From Clostridium sp. HBUAS56010 (GTDB lineage Bacteria > Bacillota > Clostridia > Lachnospirales > Lachnospiraceae), in assembly GCF_007115105.1 (NCBI RefSeq), contig NZ_SULJ01000004.1, forward strand, positions 62,001 to 126,000: 64,000 nt of DNA, in the 5' to 3' direction. Below the pieces are notes generated by a model. It made no database searches and was not told the origin of the DNA. It worked only from the letters and a program-made list of their open reading frames with translations. Positions 61,591 to 64,000 of this stretch are shown in pieces (position 1 is the stretch's first letter; every line of letters starts with the position of its first letter). A program made the translations under genes and the position numbers.

Positions 61591-63901
61591 AACCTCTATT
61601 TTGCTTCCGGAACTGCCCCGGAGTAATATCCATATGCTTTTTAAACAGGCGGATAAAATTCTGGGCATTGCTGTAACTTAACTGACTGGCGATTTCCGCC
61701 ACAGAAAGATCTGTTTCCACTAACATTTTCTTGGCAAGTTCCAGTTTCTGCTTTGCAATATAATCCGTAAAGGTAATATCCTTTGTATTCTTTAACACCC
61801 GCCAGATATAACTGGGGTGATATCCAAGCCTTTCCGCACACTCTGCCAGAGTCAAATCCCCTTTTTCTTCTTCAATCAGTCCCATAATCTTTTCCAGAAC
61901 CATCTCAGAACTGCTTTTACGAAACTGCTTCATTCTGGCAATCACAGGCTCGATTACTTTCCCTTCGAAAAAAGCCCGAATGGTCTGGGAATCGTATAGC
62001 TGGTTAAACTCTCCGAAAAGATTATCTTCGCCTTCGGGAAATATATCATGAATGGGAATTCCTGCATCGGCAGGAACTGACAAAATGGCAAGCAAAAAGC
62101 GGTGAAGATAATACTGCTGTTCATAAAGCACCACTCCGCTCTTGTTTAAATCCCGGAGAAATTCATCTGTAATGGCAAATGCCCCATTTTGGTCCGAAGC
62201 ATCCACCGCCTTTTTGATCTCCCCATCCAAAACCAGATTATATCCACTTTTCCCCGTCTTTTGTCCCGCCAGATCTCCATAATAAGTAACAGAGCTGTCT
62301 TCCATGGAGATTCCTTCCGTATCCTCATCCCGGTCAGAATGTTCATTGATCTTTAAGGCTTCAATGCTTTCCTTATAAGCTCTTTCACCACCTGTTGGTT
62401 CCGTAAATATCCGGCTTACTCCCATGTCCACATAACCGCTGCAGGCCTTAGCAGCAAAGATGGAAAGGCAGTTGCGAAGGGCAAGAATCTTTTGTTCCAC
62501 CCGCTGTCTTGTTTCCCCGTCTATCATCATCACAATCGCTCTTGTATGAATAAATGCCGGGAACAGCAAAATATCGTTGATCTCTTCCGGCAGATTCTTT
62601 AACAGAGCCAGATTCAAAGCATCCTGCTCCATCTGTTCCCGCTCTTTTCCGCTTTTCTTGCAAAAAATGACAGAAACCACGCAGAGATTGGGAAGAAATA
62701 AAATCTTTAGCCGTTCCCCAGTCTGCTGGATTTCAGCTTTCGATAAGCTTCCCCGGATCAGGCGAAAGGCAAATAATTCTGCAAGCTGGTTCTTCTGCCG
62801 GTCAATCATATTCATCAGCTCTTCATTGTGATCTGCCAGTGTATGAAGCCCCTGATTAATCAGGGAAAATTCATCGGAGCTGTTCCCAGATTTTCCATTG
62901 GAGGGAACCATATCCGTGATCTGGTTAACCAGATTCTTTACGGGCTGGTAAACATGACGGGTACTGTATACGCTGATTAATCCGCTGACCACCAGCACTA
63001 TCCCAATAATTCCTGCCATGGTTATGGGAATCTGCTTTAACTGCCCGTCTGCCAGTGCCGGATCATATCCTGCAATAAAAGTCCAGCCGCTAATAACCGC
63101 CTGCCGTTTTACAATATCAAAGGAACCTGTTTTTGTATGAATCACAGTTTCCTCGTCCTGTTTCAATTTCTCGGGATGCTGTTCATAATAGTCTGCTACT
63201 TCCTGACTTTCTGAACATACAAGTTTTCCATGATTATCAAATACAACCAGTGCTCCAGTTCCAAGGCTCTTTTTTAACATTCCTTCAAACGCATTCCGGT
63301 TTAAGTTAAACAAAAACGCCGCATCCGTAGTCTCCGTATAGGTTGGAACCTTTACAACAAAGGTGAGATAATTATCATTGACATAATCCGGCTGAATCAA
63401 CTGGCTGCTGTCCTCTTTATTGGTTTGATTGACCCAGAACATCTTTCTTCTGTCTGCATTCAGTTCTTTTATCCACTGGACATTCTTAATCCGGTTAAGG
63501 GGAACCATTCCTTTATTGCTAAGCAGCCAGCCTTTTTTATAATTAATAAAACTATAACCGCTGACATAATTAAGATATACCTCATCACCAATAATTTCAT
63601 CTACAAAATCCCGGACTTTCGGGTAAGGAATATCATAATACTCCTGATTTACAATCTCTCCCGCCAGACTGGAGGAAGCAAGACTTAACAGACTCTGCCT
63701 GACAGAGTCCAATACATTTTCTGCTTTATTTTCCACCTGTAATAAAGCAGTCTCGTTGGACTGCCTGATATTCTTACGCACTGCCATGGTACCGCTGTGA
63801 TATGAATAAATCCCCAGAATCAGAAGAGGAACAATGGCAATTGCCATAAAATAAGCAAAGATTCTCTTCCGATATGTGAAACCCCTTTTTTTATTCCCCA
63901 T
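61589..63901 (-). CDS. membrane-bound AraC-family sensor regulator (YesN-like fusion)
   Basis: A 770-residue one-component regulator. A first helix (about 16-34), an extracellular sensing part of some 240 residues (Cache-like), a second helix (about 295-315) and a HAMP-like segment (RHVYQPVKNLVNQI) are followed by a large cytoplasmic region and a C-terminal AraC double HTH (LTLAECAERLGYHPSYIWRVLKN and LSVAEIASQLSYSNAQNFIRLFKKHMDITPGQFRK). Such proteins sense a sugar outside and activate adjoining polysaccharide genes. It lies just upstream of the pectin ABC-transporter operon, whose activator it probably is. Confidence 0.9.
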   Translation of the reverse strand: MGNKKRGFTYRKRIFAYFMAIAIVPLLILGIYSYHSGTMAVRKNIRQSNETALLQVENKAENVLDSVRQSLLSLASSSLAGEIVNQEYYDIPYPKVRDFVDEIIGDEVYLNYVSGYSFINYKKGWLLSNKGMVPLNRIKNVQWIKELNADRRKMFWVNQTNKEDSSQLIQPDYVNDNYLTFVVKVPTYTETTDAAFLFNLNRNAFEGMLKKSLGTGALVVFDNHGKLVCSESQEVADYYEQHPEKLKQDEETVIHTKTGSFDIVKRQAVISGWTFIAGYDPALADGQLKQIPITMAGIIGIVLVVSGLISVYSTRHVYQPVKNLVNQITDMVPSNGKSGNSSDEFSLINQGLHTLADHNEELMNMIDRQKNQLAELFAFRLIRGSLSKAEIQQTGERLKILFLPNLCVVSVIFCKKSGKEREQMEQDALNLALLKNLPEEINDILLFPAFIHTRAIVMMIDGETRQRVEQKILALRNCLSIFAAKACSGYVDMGVSRIFTEPTGGERAYKESIEALKINEHSDRDEDTEGISMEDSSVTYYGDLAGQKTGKSGYNLVLDGEIKKAVDASDQNGAFAITDEFLRDLNKSGVVLYEQQYYLHRFLLAILSVPADAGIPIHDIFPEGEDNLFGEFNQLYDSQTIRAFFEGKVIEPVIARMKQFRKSSSEMVLEKIMGLIEEEKGDLTLAECAERLGYHPSYIWRVLKNTKDITFTDYIAKQKLELAKKMLVETDLSVAEIASQLSYSNAQNFIRLFKKHMDITPGQFRKQNRG

Positions 63902-63920
63902 AATACCCTCTTTTAAGCAA

Positions 63921-64000
63921 TTAAAGCATCTTGATTACTTCTTCCAGTTGTTGTGCTAACCCCTTTGCCAGTTCAAAATCTTCATTTTTTAAAGCTGTTT
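63921..64000 (-). CDS. C-terminal fragment of an unidentified protein (cut by the window edge)
   Basis: The last 25 residues of a protein are readable on the minus strand (TALKNEDFELAKGLAQQLEEVIKML), with stop TAA at 63921-63923. It is a charged helical end and gives no family. It lies 20 nt before the AraC sensor start and probably shares its transcript. Confidence 0.5.
   Translation of the reverse strand, partial: TALKNEDFELAKGLAQQLEEVIKML

Noticed and set aside
1-64000. tRNA, rRNA or prophage genes
   Set aside because: No cloverleaf, rRNA core or phage structural gene was recognised by eye on either strand; a tRNA scan would settle the small cases.

Overview
The window looks like chromosomal DNA of an anaerobic Clostridia, most likely a Lachnospiraceae (moderate GC, strong AGGAGG ribosome binding sites, FeoAB iron uptake, a flavodiiron protein, PxpABC, Agr-type signalling, YkuD L,D-transpeptidases with long N-terminal domains, Lpl-type sugar ABC transport). 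This family call rests on gene content and protein style only. Almost all genes lie on the minus strand, so transcription runs mainly from high to low coordinates. I saw no rRNA, tRNA, CRISPR array, prophage or insertion sequence.

Layout. 0-9 kb: a coiled-coil repeat protein, regulators (AraC, MocR type), glutaminyl-tRNA synthetase, an L,D-transpeptidase. 9.2-13.7 kb: an operon of nucleoside phosphorylase, ECF S component, EcfT, fused EcfA-A' and a NiaR-type 3H regulator; a perfect 24-bp inverted repeat overlaps its promoter. 13.7-22 kb: a second L,D-transpeptidase, then a metal region (P1B-like ATPase and DUF6110 protein, divergent Fur, FeoB accessory, FeoB, two FeoA, DtxR/MntR-like repressor) with several related dyads. 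22-34 kb: mostly housekeeping (M13 peptidase, S1 protein, IspH, Cmk, flavoprotein, double PPK2, aldo/keto reductase, aspartate kinase, DUF523, flavodiiron protein).

34.3-40.7 kb is an unusual Agr arrangement. A sensor kinase and LytTR regulator (agrC/agrA type) lie at one end, and AgrB plus a 48-residue AgrD propeptide at the other. Between them sits a complete thiolase - acetoacetate decarboxylase - CoA-transferase (thl-adc-ctfA-ctfB) set, all on one strand. This suggests that acetoacetate/acetone metabolism and peptide quorum sensing are linked here.

40.9-51.1 kb is an 11-gene colinear operon: LIV-type amino-acid ABC transporter, D-amino-acid aminotransferase, both halves of the D-glutamate cyclase family (DUF4392 and DUF1445) as separate genes, and the 5-oxoprolinase PxpABC. 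It reads as import of amino acids (perhaps D-amino acids), transamination to D-glutamate, cyclisation to 5-oxoproline and ATP-driven opening to glutamate. A structured leader of about 195 nt with an intrinsic terminator precedes it and matches no riboswitch class I know.

51.2-64 kb is a pectin/rhamnogalacturonan utilisation locus: a GH28, GH105 and GH106-like enzyme without signal peptides, a sugar-binding lipoprotein, two permeases and a membrane-bound AraC sensor-regulator. A gene fragment ends the window.
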